This document shows, one piece after another, positions 9,400-19,042 of a DNA stretch of 64,000 nucleotides. The notes under the pieces were generated by a model, which searched no databases, had not been told where the DNA came from, and was given only the letters and a program-made list of their open reading frames with translations. The DNA is from an uncultured Bacteroidales bacterium (GTDB lineage Bacteria; Bacteroidota; Bacteroidia; Bacteroidales; WCHB1-69), in the NCBI GenBank assembly GCA_946413585.1, contig CAMKLG010000005.1:1-64000 (forward strand). Direction: 5' to 3'. A program made the position numbers and the translations under genes. Within the stretch, counting starts at the first letter, position 1. Each line of letters opens with the position of its first letter.

Positions 9400-10791
9400 A
9401 TGACCAAACATCTTGTCTTTCAACCCTTTGATGTTCAGCATCGGTTAATAATGCTCCCTTATCTGAGAAAACATTCGCAGACTTGCGACCGCACGTTCAC
9501 CAATCAGTTCTGTTGGCAGCACTACTATCACACCCAATGGGCCGAAGCGAATGGCTGGATAGTCGTCCGGGCGCATATTAACGGCGAACGAAAGGCGGGA
9601 TATATTCCTTTTTCTCCAAATGATAACCCTCATTACTCCGACATTATTCCGCTTTTGGAGGAAGATGCGAGAAACAATGACCAACCGCTTTCACTGATGG
9701 GTCTCAGCGACGAAGAATGCAAGCTCCTTCAGCAACAATATCCAGATGATTTTGTCTTTGACAGCAATCGCGACTTTGCGGATTACATCTACCGGGCGGA
9801 GGATTTACGCACACTCAAGGGTCGCAAATACGCCCAGAAACGTAATCATGTAAACAAGTTCAAGTCGTTGTATTCTTTTCATTATGAGCCTATCACGCGC
9901 GATAACATCGCCGATTGCCTTCGCTTGGAAGAAGAATGGATAACTCAACATCATCAGGATGAATCGGCTCTCGCGGAGTATCACACCATCCATTTGGCTT
10001 TTCAGCATTTTGAGGAGTTGGAGCTTCTTGGGGGTGCCTTGTATGTGGATAATCGAATGGTTGCGTTTACCTATGGTTCCCCAGTCAATGACCATGTTTT
10101 TTGTACGCATGTGGAGAAAGGAGATATTCGCTATGAGGGTATTTATCAGATGATTAACCATCAGTTTGCGCGACATATTCCAGAACAATATATCTACATC
10201 AATAGAGAGGAGGATTTGGGAATGCCTGGTTTGCGGAAGTCAAAGCTTTCCTACGAACCTGCGTATCTTGCCTATAAGACCACTGCGTTGAAGAAGACCT
10301 CCGAAATCCGTGATATGGTGGAAATCTGGAACAAATGTTTTAGCGAAGACGATCCCTCGATCTATCCTTTTCTTTCAAGATATTATTTCTACTCCTGTTC
10401 GGTGACAGAAAAAGTGGATGGAAAGGTGGTCTCGATGGCGTTTATGGTCCCCTGTCATACCGAAATGGGTTTGGGCGCATACTTTTATGGGGTTGCCACC
10501 GATCCAGCGTTTCAACATCAGGGCATTTCTAGTCGATTGATTCGTAAAATGCTAGAAAAATGCAAGGAAATGGGTGCACAGTTTTCTTTCCTGATACCTG
10601 GCGAACCTTCGTTGATTGATTTTTATGCTACTTTTGGATTTCTCCCTACCAGTTCCCACGTGACATTCCAATGCGACATGGATTTGGGCACAGGTGATAA
10701 AGAAAAAGACAGAATCATTGTTCTGCCTTTGACGGATCGTTTTTGTATGAAGAATCTGCCTGACACATTGGTGTGTCAGCCGATGCTTTAG
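9400..10791 (+). CDS. DUF2156-like / GNAT acetyltransferase fusion protein
   Basis: The 463-residue soluble protein has two GNAT-fold halves. Residues 1-290 resemble the DUF2156 (phosphatidylglycerol lysyltransferase C-terminal-like) family, with the early TFTNQFCWQHYY and GRKYAQKRNHVNKFKS motifs and a late YINREEDLGMPGLRKSK. Residues 300-463 form a classical GNAT domain with the acetyl-CoA loop VATDPAFQHQGISSRL and FYATFGF. The acceptor is unknown; a lipid-aminoacylating role cannot be assumed because no membrane segments are present. It starts immediately after the gldJ terminator without an obvious promoter of its own, and faces the META gene tail to tail (2-base gap). Confidence 0.72.
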   Translation: MTKHLVFQPFDVQHRLIMLPYLRKHSQTCDRTFTNQFCWQHYYHTQWAEANGWIVVRAHINGERKAGYIPFSPNDNPHYSDIIPLLEEDARNNDQPLSLMGLSDEECKLLQQQYPDDFVFDSNRDFADYIYRAEDLRTLKGRKYAQKRNHVNKFKSLYSFHYEPITRDNIADCLRLEEEWITQHHQDESALAEYHTIHLAFQHFEELELLGGALYVDNRMVAFTYGSPVNDHVFCTHVEKGDIRYEGIYQMINHQFARHIPEQYIYINREEDLGMPGLRKSKLSYEPAYLAYKTTALKKTSEIRDMVEIWNKCFSEDDPSIYPFLSRYYFYSCSVTEKVDGKVVSMAFMVPCHTEMGLGAYFYGVATDPAFQHQGISSRLIRKMLEKCKEMGAQFSFLIPGEPSLIDFYATFGFLPTSSHVTFQCDMDLGTGDKEKDRIIVLPLTDRFCMKNLPDTLVCQPML

Positions 10792-10793
10792 CC

Positions 10794-11240
10794 TTATTCC
10801 ACGGTATCCAAATCAACCCCTTTGAAACTTATAACTTCCTTGTCTTCAGAGTATAAGATGAGCTTATCTCCCTTGATTTCATATCTGTTGATATCCTTTT
10901 TCAAGGCATTGATGAAATTTCTTTCCACAGACATTTTCTGGCAAAGGCGTTTCGTGGAACCTGTATAATGGATGGTCATTTTATCCTTTTTATTGACCGA
11001 ATAGGTGCCGAACAAGGAGTTGCAGCCTAAAGAGCCTGTGACGTTGTAACTGGAATCGAATTTGATGAACGGACGCAAAGCGTAATCAGTTCCAATTTCC
11101 TCACCTTCGATGGATTCCAGCATCCATTGAGTGTTAATTAGCGGAAAATTATTGCTTTTCACATTTTTTTTGGAGGTTTTGCAACAACTGCATGTCAAGA
11201 CCAAGGCAATGACTATAATTGGATAGATGATTTTTTGCAT
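10794..11240 (-). CDS. META-domain lipoprotein
   Basis: This 148-residue lipoprotein (N-terminus MQKIIYPIIVIALVLTCSCCK) has a META/HslJ-like domain: INTQWMLESIEGEEIG, then SLGCNSLFGTYSVNKKDKMTIHYTGSTKRLC. META domains occur in bacterial lipoproteins linked to heat or novobiocin resistance (HslJ), but no enzymatic role is established. Two or three Cys follow one another near the lipobox; the exact lipidated Cys is uncertain. It sits downstream of engB with a 6-base gap and is likely co-transcribed with it. Confidence 0.8.
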   Translation of the reverse strand: MQKIIYPIIVIALVLTCSCCKTSKKNVKSNNFPLINTQWMLESIEGEEIGTDYALRPFIKFDSSYNVTGSLGCNSLFGTYSVNKKDKMTIHYTGSTKRLCQKMSVERNFINALKKDINRYEIKGDKLILYSEDKEVISFKGVDLDTVE

Positions 11241-11246
11241 AAGTGT

Positions 11247-11855
11247 CTATTTTATAGCGTGATAATTATCGTTAATTTGCTCTATGAAGTCCAGGATTTC
11301 ATCCCGCCCTGTCCCGGAGATAGCGGAAGATTTCATCATGTCGGGAAGTTCTTCCCACGTTTCAGAGAGTTTGTTTTTCATTTTTTGGATGTTGCTCATG
11401 GACTTCCCGCTGGAGACTTTATCGGTTTTGGTAAAGATGATGGCGAAGGGAACCCCTTGTTCCCCTAAGTTGTTAATAAAGTCAATATCAATCTGTTGCG
11501 GTTCCAATCGTGCATCTGCCAATACAAAAACCAACTGAAGATTCTCTCGAAAGAGGAGGTAGTCTGAAATCATTTTCCCCCATTTGGCACGGTTGGTTTT
11601 TGAGGTTTTGGCATATCCATAACCAGGTAAATCCACGAGATACCAGTTCTTGTTGATCAGGAAGTGGTTGATAGTCTGTGTCTTTCCTGGCTGTGAGGAT
11701 GTTTTGGCCAGACTTTTGCGGTTCACCAGCATGTTGATGAGGGACGATTTTCCCACATTGGAACGTCCGATGAAAGCGTATTCGGGCAGATTTGGGGCGG
11801 GGCATTTTCGCCAATCGGCCTCGCTTTGCAAATATTCAGCGGTTTTGATAATCAT
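11247..11855 (-). CDS. engB: EngB/YihA ribosome-biogenesis GTPase
   Basis: This 202-residue TRAFAC GTPase has G1 GRSNVGKSSLIN near residue 30, G2 at SSQPGKTQTIN, G3 DLPGYGYAK, G4 TKTDK and G5 near SAISGTGRDEI. EngB (YsxC) is an essential GTPase that assists late 50S ribosomal subunit assembly in the cytoplasm. Length is standard. It lies between the EnvC-like gene (6-base gap) and the META lipoprotein on one strand. Confidence 0.96.
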   Translation of the reverse strand: MIIKTAEYLQSEADWRKCPAPNLPEYAFIGRSNVGKSSLINMLVNRKSLAKTSSQPGKTQTINHFLINKNWYLVDLPGYGYAKTSKTNRAKWGKMISDYLLFRENLQLVFVLADARLEPQQIDIDFINNLGEQGVPFAIIFTKTDKVSSGKSMSNIQKMKNKLSETWEELPDMMKSSAISGTGRDEILDFIEQINDNYHAIK

Positions 11856-11861
11856 AATTCC

Positions 11862-13181
11862 CTATTTTCTGGCTAACCATTCGTTTGGATTGACATAGCG
11901 GTCGTTCTTCCAAATTTCGAAGTGTAGTTCGTGCGTGTCGGAACTTTGGCTCTTGGCTACGGCACCGATGGTCTGTTTTGTGGAGACTTTGTCACCTTTC
12001 TTTACATTTGTTGACGAAAGGTTTTGATATACAGTGAGATATTCACCATGTCGAATCATTACCACAGTGGTGCCCATGATGTTCATCACGCTCGTGACGA
12101 CTCCTTCGAACACGGCGCGAACAGGTGTGCCGGCCTCTACCATGATGTCAATGCCATGGTTTTCTATTTGTACTGAAGGCACGTCGGGGTGTGGGTAATT
12201 GCCGAAATCACTTACCTTTGCCCCTTTCGCGACGGGCCAAGGAAGCTTCCCTTTGTTGTTGATAAAGGAGGTGTTGAGGGTTTTCTCTTCTGGAGTCAGG
12301 GAGATAGTGGTCGTGGCTTTTGCGGATGATGAGGCACTGGTGGAAGATGCCGTGGAACTTTCAGATTTGGAAGATTTTCCACTTGAGGATGATTTGGCTT
12401 TCTTACGTGCGGCATTGGCCTGGGCGATCTCCGCCTGCACTGCTTTTTGGATGGCAGCATCAATTTCTTTGCGCTTTTGCTGCTTTTTCTTCAAATCAGC
12501 GTTTAGTTTCTGAGACTCCTTCTTCAGCTTTTCGGCGTTTTGCGTTTTTTTACGTCGGTCATTCTCCAAGTTTTTGATTTCTTGTTCTTTAGAGGAAAGC
12601 GTGGTCAATTTGTTATTCTTCATTTCCACGATTTCCTCATTCTTTTTGGCCAGTTCTTCGGTTGTCTTTTGTATTCTTTCAGACTGTTCACGCACATTTC
12701 TGGAGAAGATGCTGTAGTAGCGCAGACGTCGGAACATTTGGGAAAAATTGTCAGCAGCGAGGATGAAAGTCACTTTGTCTATCAAACGGCGGTTTCGGTA
12801 TGCATTGTACACCACTTGGGCATAATCAGCCTTCATATAGGCCAAACGCTTCTCTAATTGACGAATTTCCTGTTCGTTGAGTTCTTGTTCATCCTCCATT
12901 TGCAGAATCTGGGAGTTCAATGTGGTGATCATTTTCTCACGATTCTGGATTTGTTGCCGGAGCAATGCGGCTTGTTGCACTGCCGCTTTTTGGTTCGATT
13001 CGTTCTTTTTCAGCAGTTTTTGTGTATTGGCAATCTCGTTTTCCAGTTTCTGCTTGTCCTTTTTTAACTGACTACTGCTTTTCCCATTTTGTGCGTTCAG
13101 ATACGACGGCATCAGCAGTGCGCATACGATGCACAGCAGCGACAATGCTTTTCTGATATTTGAGATTTGAATCTTCATCAT
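11862..13181 (-). CDS. EnvC-like murein hydrolase activator, M23 domain
   Basis: The protein has about 439 residues: a signal peptide (IRKALSLLCIVCALLMPSYLNAQ), a long coiled coil rich in Lys, Glu and Gln (about residues 25-280), a Ser/Ala-rich linker (KSSSSGKSSKSESS...) and a C-terminal LytM/M23 domain. In that domain the metal sites look degenerate: NHGIDIMVEAGTPVRAV lacks the first His of HxxxD, while HELHFEIWK retains HxH-like character. This is the EnvC/NlpD architecture, in which the LytM domain activates cell-division amidases rather than cutting peptidoglycan. The track start (13202) overlaps the TATTTTTG promoter box, so the tandem ATGs at 13181/13178 are preferred. Confidence 0.85.
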   Translation of the reverse strand: MMKIQISNIRKALSLLCIVCALLMPSYLNAQNGKSSSQLKKDKQKLENEIANTQKLLKKNESNQKAAVQQAALLRQQIQNREKMITTLNSQILQMEDEQELNEQEIRQLEKRLAYMKADYAQVVYNAYRNRRLIDKVTFILAADNFSQMFRRLRYYSIFSRNVREQSERIQKTTEELAKKNEEIVEMKNNKLTTLSSKEQEIKNLENDRRKKTQNAEKLKKESQKLNADLKKKQQKRKEIDAAIQKAVQAEIAQANAARKKAKSSSSGKSSKSESSTASSTSASSSAKATTTISLTPEEKTLNTSFINNKGKLPWPVAKGAKVSDFGNYPHPDVPSVQIENHGIDIMVEAGTPVRAVFEGVVTSVMNIMGTTVVMIRHGEYLTVYQNLSSTNVKKGDKVSTKQTIGAVAKSQSSDTHELHFEIWKNDRYVNPNEWLARK

Positions 13182-13199
13182 AGGAAATAATATATCCTG

Positions 13200-13207
13200 C
13201 AAAAATA
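13200..13207 (-). promoter_or_regulatory. -7 box of the envC-engB-META unit
   Basis: Reverse-strand TATTTTTG sits about 20 bases before the tandem ATG of the EnvC-like gene. It overlaps the upstream ORF-track start, which argues against that start. Confidence 0.5.
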
Positions 13208-13296
13208 ACGGTATTTCTTATGCCATTATTATGTTTCGCTAATTTTTATGAACATGGAAACGTTAATCTCAAAAAATGGGAAATGTTTCTTCGGTC

Positions 13297-13872
13297 TTAT
13301 TTTTTCTCAACTGAGAATCCGAACTTGCCCAGTTTTTCACCTAAAGCGTAGTAATGACCATGGGAATAGGTGACCAGTTTGGCGCGTTGCAGGTCGATGG
13401 CATCGGTTTTGGCAGAGAAGAGTTTTTCATTGACGTGCACGGCGACAATTTCTGCCAGGAAGAGGTCGTGTGTGCCGAGGGGAATCACTTGAGTGACCTT
13501 GCATTCCAGGTTGACGGGTGCTTCCTCAATCATCGGGGCGTTCACTTTGGTGGCTCGGATAGGGGTAAGTCCCGTCTCAAAAAATTTGTTGAATTTTTTT
13601 CCCGAGCGCACGCCGCACCAATCGGCAATAGGGGTTAATTCTTTGTCAACCAAGTTGATGACGAATGCTCCAGTTCTTTTCAAGATAGGGTAGGAGTGTC
13701 GGTTGGGGCGCACGGAAATAGAACACATGGGCGGGTCGGAATTTACCGTACCCGTCCATGCGATAGTGATAATATTGTATTCATCAAGGGTGCTGCCGCA
13801 GGAGACCATCACAACAGGTGTGGGATTAAGCATATTGCCCCCGCGCAGTATCCGTTTGCGTATTTTTCCCAT
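13297..13872 (-). CDS. Flavin reductase family protein
   Basis: The 191-residue protein has the flavin-reductase-like FMN-binding split-barrel: NPTPVVMVSCGS, NIITIAWTGTVNSDPPMCSISVRPNRHSYP and AFVINLVDKEL. Members reduce free flavin with NAD(P)H or serve as flavoproteins; substrate and partner cannot be told from sequence. Its ATG overlaps the stop of the upstream Usp gene (TAATG), indicating translational coupling. Confidence 0.85.
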   Translation of the reverse strand: MGKIRKRILRGGNMLNPTPVVMVSCGSTLDEYNIITIAWTGTVNSDPPMCSISVRPNRHSYPILKRTGAFVINLVDKELTPIADWCGVRSGKKFNKFFETGLTPIRATKVNAPMIEEAPVNLECKVTQVIPLGTHDLFLAEIVAVHVNEKLFSAKTDAIDLQRAKLVTYSHGHYYALGEKLGKFGFSVEKK

Positions 13873-14717
13873 TATCTGCCGAGACCAGCGGATTGTACGT
13901 TGGGGATAATCAGCAGAGGCATCTTGGAAGTGCTGAGAATCTCGTTCATGTTGGAGTTGGACGTGAAGTCGGTTTCGCTCTCTTCGCGCATGATGACGAT
14001 CAGGTTGGCATCCTGCTCGTGAGCGTGGTTCAGAAGGGTTTGGACATATTCTTTTTGAACGGTCAGCGGAACCATTTCATGGCGCACATTAGCATCTTCG
14101 CACATGTCCGCTGCGTGGCGCATTTGCACGTTGATGATGTGGCGAGTGTCAGCATTGTTCGGATAATAGATACCGGCAATAGTGACTTTGGCCGCGAAAC
14201 GTTTTGCCAAGTAGGTGGCATAGCGCATCTTCTGCAATGTCTCGAAACTCAAATCGATAGGAGCATAAATATTATGCAGGTCGCGTTTGATTTCGATGTT
14301 TTCGCGCATAATCAAAATCGGAACTTTCGTTTCTCTGATTAAGCGGTTGGCATTGTTACCGATGTATCCCTCTTCGAAGCCAGAACTACCGTGGGCACCC
14401 ATCACAATGATGGGGTTGGAAAAATTGATGGCGTATTTGGGAAGCTCCACATGTACTTTACCTTCCAAGATAACCGTATTGACCTCCGTATTAGGAGATT
14501 CCATTCTGCACATATCTTTCCATTCCTCTAAGGTAGCTTGGAGTTTGTGGATATAGTCATCTCCCCCGTTTTCGGCATTTCTGGTGACACCCGGGGTCTT
14601 CACCCAAACAAGGTGCATGTCGGCACCCGTTTTCAAGGCTAATGAAACAGCATGACGCATAGCGTTCATGGAGCTGTTGGAAAAGTCAACGCCTACGATG
14701 ATATTCTTGTTATTCAT
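13872..14717 (-). CDS. Tandem universal stress protein
   Basis: The 281-residue protein has two UspA-like domains. The first begins NIIVGVDFSNSSMNAMRHAV and ends with IVMGAHGSSGFEEGYIGNNANRLIRETKVPILIM, containing the GxxG-x9-G(S/T) ATP-binding type signature. The second (about residues 150-281) is more degenerate. Such proteins are small cytoplasmic nucleotide-binding stress factors. It is downstream of guaB by 27 bases and overlaps the flavin reductase by the TAATG junction, so guaB-usp-reductase may form one transcript. Confidence 0.87.
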   Translation of the reverse strand: MNNKNIIVGVDFSNSSMNAMRHAVSLALKTGADMHLVWVKTPGVTRNAENGGDDYIHKLQATLEEWKDMCRMESPNTEVNTVILEGKVHVELPKYAINFSNPIIVMGAHGSSGFEEGYIGNNANRLIRETKVPILIMRENIEIKRDLHNIYAPIDLSFETLQKMRYATYLAKRFAAKVTIAGIYYPNNADTRHIINVQMRHAADMCEDANVRHEMVPLTVQKEYVQTLLNHAHEQDANLIVIMREESETDFTSNSNMNEILSTSKMPLLIIPNVQSAGLGR

Positions 14718-14744
14718 AACGTATTATTTTTAATGATTACTAAA

Positions 14745-16235
<1,491 letters not shown>

Positions 16236-16246
16236 TTATTTTCGTG

Positions 16247-16254
16247 CAAAAATA
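16247..16254 (-). promoter_or_regulatory. -7 box of guaB
   Basis: Reverse TATTTTTG lies about 24 bases upstream of the guaB start codon. Confidence 0.5.
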
Positions 16255-16346
16255 CGAAATTTATTAATATGCGGCATGGGTGTTGAAATATTTTTATTGA
16301 ACCTCGTTTTCCGGGTCGCGATTGCGGTTATCCCTCCCCCTTCTTT

Positions 16347-16379
16347 CAAGTAACTTCCAAGTTCCTTCCAAGTAACTTG
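16347..16379. repeat. 11-bp tandem repeat, array 1 (three units)
   Basis: The units are caagtaacttc, caagttccttc and caagtaacttg. The phase is 11 bp, so this is not a coding repeat. The core CAAGT/ACTTG is related to the units of array 3. Confidence 0.75.
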
Positions 16380-16408
16380 CGACGCACTGTTCGTTTGTGT
16401 CTCCACGC

Positions 16409-16507
16409 GTAGGGCTATCGAAGGGCTATCGAAGGGCTAGCGTAGGGCTAGCGTGCGAATAGCGTGCGAATAGCGTGCGAATAGTGTGCGAATAGTGTGT
16501 GAATAGC
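16409..16507. repeat. 11-bp tandem repeat, array 2 (nine units)
   Basis: Nine consecutive 11-mers fall into two subtypes: four of gtagggctatc type and five of gtgcgaatagc type, each differing from neighbours by one or two bases. The strict 11-bp phase is kept across the switch between subtypes. No ORF continues through it. Confidence 0.9.
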
Positions 16508-16650
16508 GTGTGGCACTCAAAAGGCAAAACACAGCCTGGCGACAACCGAAAGCAGTCGTAAATGATTAACCCTGTCAACTCGGATCAGTCGTAAGACACA
16601 AAAGTGACAACCTAAATCAGCGAATCATAACCTGTTCATAAGGTTCCAGC

Positions 16651-16761
16651 ACCCAAGTATTTCCCAGGCATTACCCAAGCCATACCCAAGTCCTACCCAA
16701 GTCAAAAGGGTTTGGGTGAACTTGGCTACTACTTGGGTATTACTTGGGTATTACTTGGGTA
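16651..16761. repeat. 11-bp repeat array 3, inverted (large potential cruciform)
   Basis: The left arm has 11-bp-phased units beginning acccaag or tcccagg (16651-16704). The right arm has their reverse complement, cttgggtatta-type units (16729-16761). The two arms can pair over about 30 bases around a centre near 16712, giving a large hairpin/cruciform. It lies in a 750-base gap without a supported gene. Confidence 0.85.
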
Positions 16762-16846
16762 CAATTCGCGGTTTGCGCTTTGCGATGCCCCTTCCGCTTC
16801 CTACGCGTGTACGCACAAAACAAACTGTCGTTGGGAAAGTGGAAAA

Positions 16847-16892
16847 CAAAAAAAAAACGCGGTCATGCTGTTTGACCGCGTTTTTTTTTTTG
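16847..16892. terminator. Bidirectional terminator hairpin
   Basis: AACGCGGTCA tgctgtt TGACCGCGTT has a ten-pair stem flanked by an A-run on the left and a T-run on the right, so it can work in both directions. It lies 83 bases beyond the stop of the 16975-17301 gene and probably ends the caspase-like lipoprotein unit. Confidence 0.88.
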
Positions 16893-16974
16893 TTTACCTT
16901 GATACCGCGACAACAATTGCAGCGGCTAGGAGGACGATAGGACGATATTCGAGCTAAAAGCGTGCCCAGTCACT

Positions 16975-17301
16975 CTAAAATTTTTTTGAAGTAGCAGTAT
17001 AACAATTAGCATAAGCATTAAGTGTATAACCATTTGCAGGACATAGCACATTATAAATACCACCGCTTCTCGTATTATATATTATGATTGAGTTTTGAGT
17101 TGCAATGGCTTGATATTCTGGATACAGATTATCATTTGTCTGTGTACAATTGGTGACGGCATCAACTTTGGGTGTTTCGTTTGATGCAAAAGCATGTCCA
17201 ACGGAAAATAGCAATGCACTAATTGACAATGCAACGATTGCAATACTTACAGAAATCACAAGGATTCTTTTTGAAATTGTGTCTAAATTTTTCATATTCA
17301 A
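16975..17301 (-). CDS. Small exported/membrane-anchored protein, unknown
   Basis: This 108-residue protein of no recognised family has a basic N-terminus, one hydrophobic segment (about residues 13-36, ending SVGHAFASN) and a roughly 70-residue extracytoplasmic tail with three or four Cys. The segment could be a signal peptide or an uncleaved anchor. The start may also be the Met at residue 3. It follows the caspase-like lipoprotein gene by 24 bases on the same strand and shares its terminator, so it may be a partner, substrate or inhibitor of that protein; this is inference from position only. It faintly recalls the small NVEALA-type exported peptides of Bacteroidota, but I would not assign it. 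Confidence 0.6.
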   Translation of the reverse strand: MNMKNLDTISKRILVISVSIAIVALSISALLFSVGHAFASNETPKVDAVTNCTQTNDNLYPEYQAIATQNSIIIYNTRSGGIYNVLCPANGYTLNAYANCYTATSKKF

Positions 17302-17325
17302 TTGATTTTATGTTAATAAAAAATA

Positions 17326-18894
17326 CTATTGATGAATTTCTCCAATAAATTCTCCACGGTAAGAGTGTCCATCGTCACCTATTATATCAAAAGTGAATTT
17401 GTTTAGATTATTTTGTTTTTGGTATTTTAGTTTTCCTCCACGAATTGAATAATAATGTGTTTCAGGTTCATGCCAAAAAGAAGAACCGTTGACACCCGAA
17501 TAAGTCCCCGCTAAAAAGCGCATAGGATAGAAATTAGTTTCCCAAAGAGTATCAGCACCAATATCATTAATAACATATGGATCATAAGTTCCCTCTGCCA
17601 GACTATTCATTTTGGACAATCTATAAACAATCTGAAAATCAGGACCGCCAAATTGTAATTGTGAAAAATGAGTGGTGTTTTGGTATGGAGCCGGGAAATA
17701 GTGTGCATCTGTCAATTTCCACCTCTTACTCAAAGCAGGGCATTCCACATAGCCTACAAAATACGTGGGATTTTCTTTGCGAGAACCTATCAGCATTGCC
17801 CTTGGAGGGACATAATTGATATGGTCTGAAAATACAGCATTCCAATACCAATAAAATAAAGCTGGCCAAGCTATGTCATCAACTTTTACGTTGATTGCAT
17901 CGTACGCATCTTCAGCATTAAGTTTTTGCTGCAACATGTTAGTGGCAAACTCTATAGCTTTATTCTTAACAAATCCTTGAGTAACAGCATGGGTAAATCC
18001 AAGATAATATGAGGCATTTTTTTCATTAATGAAAACATCTCGTAAACTACTATTGTCGAAAGTGTGGCAAGCGCCAATATATACTACTGAAGGGCTGGTA
18101 AAAGTTCCTGAAACATATTTCGATATAAATTTATTGGAAACAGCCCAATAATGACCCTCATTACTTAATTTCATGACTTCTAAGTCGTTAACATACTCTT
18201 TTGACACGCCAGCAGTAGTAACTAAAATTTTCCGTTCATTTGTAACATCCTCATCTGCGATTTGAGAATTATCAGCGATTTCCCTTGTTAATAACCAACA
18301 TACTTTTTCTCCGTGAGAATTTTCATAAAATCCACCATGTGAATGTATGTAAATGGAGCCGTAGTTAGTCAAGTCAAATAAAGATTGTAGATTGCATTCA
18401 TAGTACTGCTTAACAACCACATTAAAGTTTATATCACTGCAACCATCAAAAATATTTTGCAAATCTTCAGCAAAATGGTTTCCAGACCACCAATCCCAAA
18501 TTAAAACATTATAATTTGTAATCTGAACCTCATCGTTTATTCCCTTGGTATTAAATTTAATTGATTGGGACGTTCTTTTTTCTTGTTCTTCAGTTTCATC
18601 AATCAAAAGGATCACACTCGTGATACCTGATTTATATTTTATCACAATCTGGTCGAAATCTTGAACATAGGCAGAAGCGACCTCTGGATATAATAAAAGT
18701 TGTTGAATACAATTGTTAATTATAGATTCCCCGCTTTGTCCGGGTACACTTAGGCTATTCAAAACATCTATGGCATTTTCCTGTATTTCGATAATTCTAG
18801 AAATCTCAATCTCATTTTGCTCTTTATGACATGAGAACAAAAACAAGAGTGAAAATGATGCCAACAATAAACAAGCTATTTTCCTCATAATCAA
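17326..18894 (-). CDS. Lipoprotein with caspase-like (clan CD) peptidase fold, putative
   Basis: The 522-residue protein has a lipoprotein signal (LASFSLLFLFSCHKE). A region at about residues 130-300 shows the two landmarks of clan CD cysteine peptidases: a hydrophobic strand ending in His-Gly (SIYIHSHGGFY, about residue 184) and a second strand ending in Ala-Cys (SVVYIGACHTF, about 275). A long acidic linker precedes it. The C-terminal 170 residues look beta-rich and unrelated to known domains. If active, it would be a surface or periplasmic cysteine peptidase. I do not recognise a named family; C25, C11 and caspase-like (C14) groups share these motifs. A reverse TAATTTTG box lies about 20 bases upstream, and a small exported protein is encoded downstream. 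Confidence 0.65.
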   Translation of the reverse strand: MIMRKIACLLLASFSLLFLFSCHKEQNEIEISRIIEIQENAIDVLNSLSVPGQSGESIINNCIQQLLLYPEVASAYVQDFDQIVIKYKSGITSVILLIDETEEQEKRTSQSIKFNTKGINDEVQITNYNVLIWDWWSGNHFAEDLQNIFDGCSDINFNVVVKQYYECNLQSLFDLTNYGSIYIHSHGGFYENSHGEKVCWLLTREIADNSQIADEDVTNERKILVTTAGVSKEYVNDLEVMKLSNEGHYWAVSNKFISKYVSGTFTSPSVVYIGACHTFDNSSLRDVFINEKNASYYLGFTHAVTQGFVKNKAIEFATNMLQQKLNAEDAYDAINVKVDDIAWPALFYWYWNAVFSDHINYVPPRAMLIGSRKENPTYFVGYVECPALSKRWKLTDAHYFPAPYQNTTHFSQLQFGGPDFQIVYRLSKMNSLAEGTYDPYVINDIGADTLWETNFYPMRFLAGTYSGVNGSSFWHEPETHYYSIRGGKLKYQKQNNLNKFTFDIIGDDGHSYRGEFIGEIHQ

Positions 18895-18913
18895 AACAAT
18901 TAATATTTCGCTG

Positions 18914-18921
18914 CAAAATTA
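18914..18921 (-). promoter_or_regulatory. -7 box of the caspase-like lipoprotein
   Basis: Reverse TAATTTTG lies 20 bases upstream of the ATG at 18894, directly below the terminator of the preceding gene. No -33 element is clear. Confidence 0.45.
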
Positions 18922-18922
18922 C

Positions 18923-18953
18923 AAAAAAAGCCGTCACGAATCACAACGGCTTT
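18923..18953 (-). terminator. Terminator of the sensor-like lipoprotein gene
   Basis: Reverse-strand AAAGCCGTT gtgattcgtg ACGGCTTTT forms an 8-9 pair stem followed by a T-run. It directly follows a TGA (18955-18953) that ends the in-frame extension described in the findings. Confidence 0.85.
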
Positions 18954-19042
18954 CAAAAACTGATCCAACAACCGAAAAGGATGATGCTCTCGCCGTCATA
19001 CAGATCGTCAATCTTGCGGTTATAGGCTTCGCTGTTGCGTTT

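Noticed and set aside
16347-16761. CRISPR array
   Set aside because: Units are 11 bp without spacers of unique sequence, and no cas genes are near.
16712-16957. Two overlapping ORFs of 74-81 codons
   Set aside because: They translate the inverted 11-bp array and a terminator hairpin; no conserved motif.
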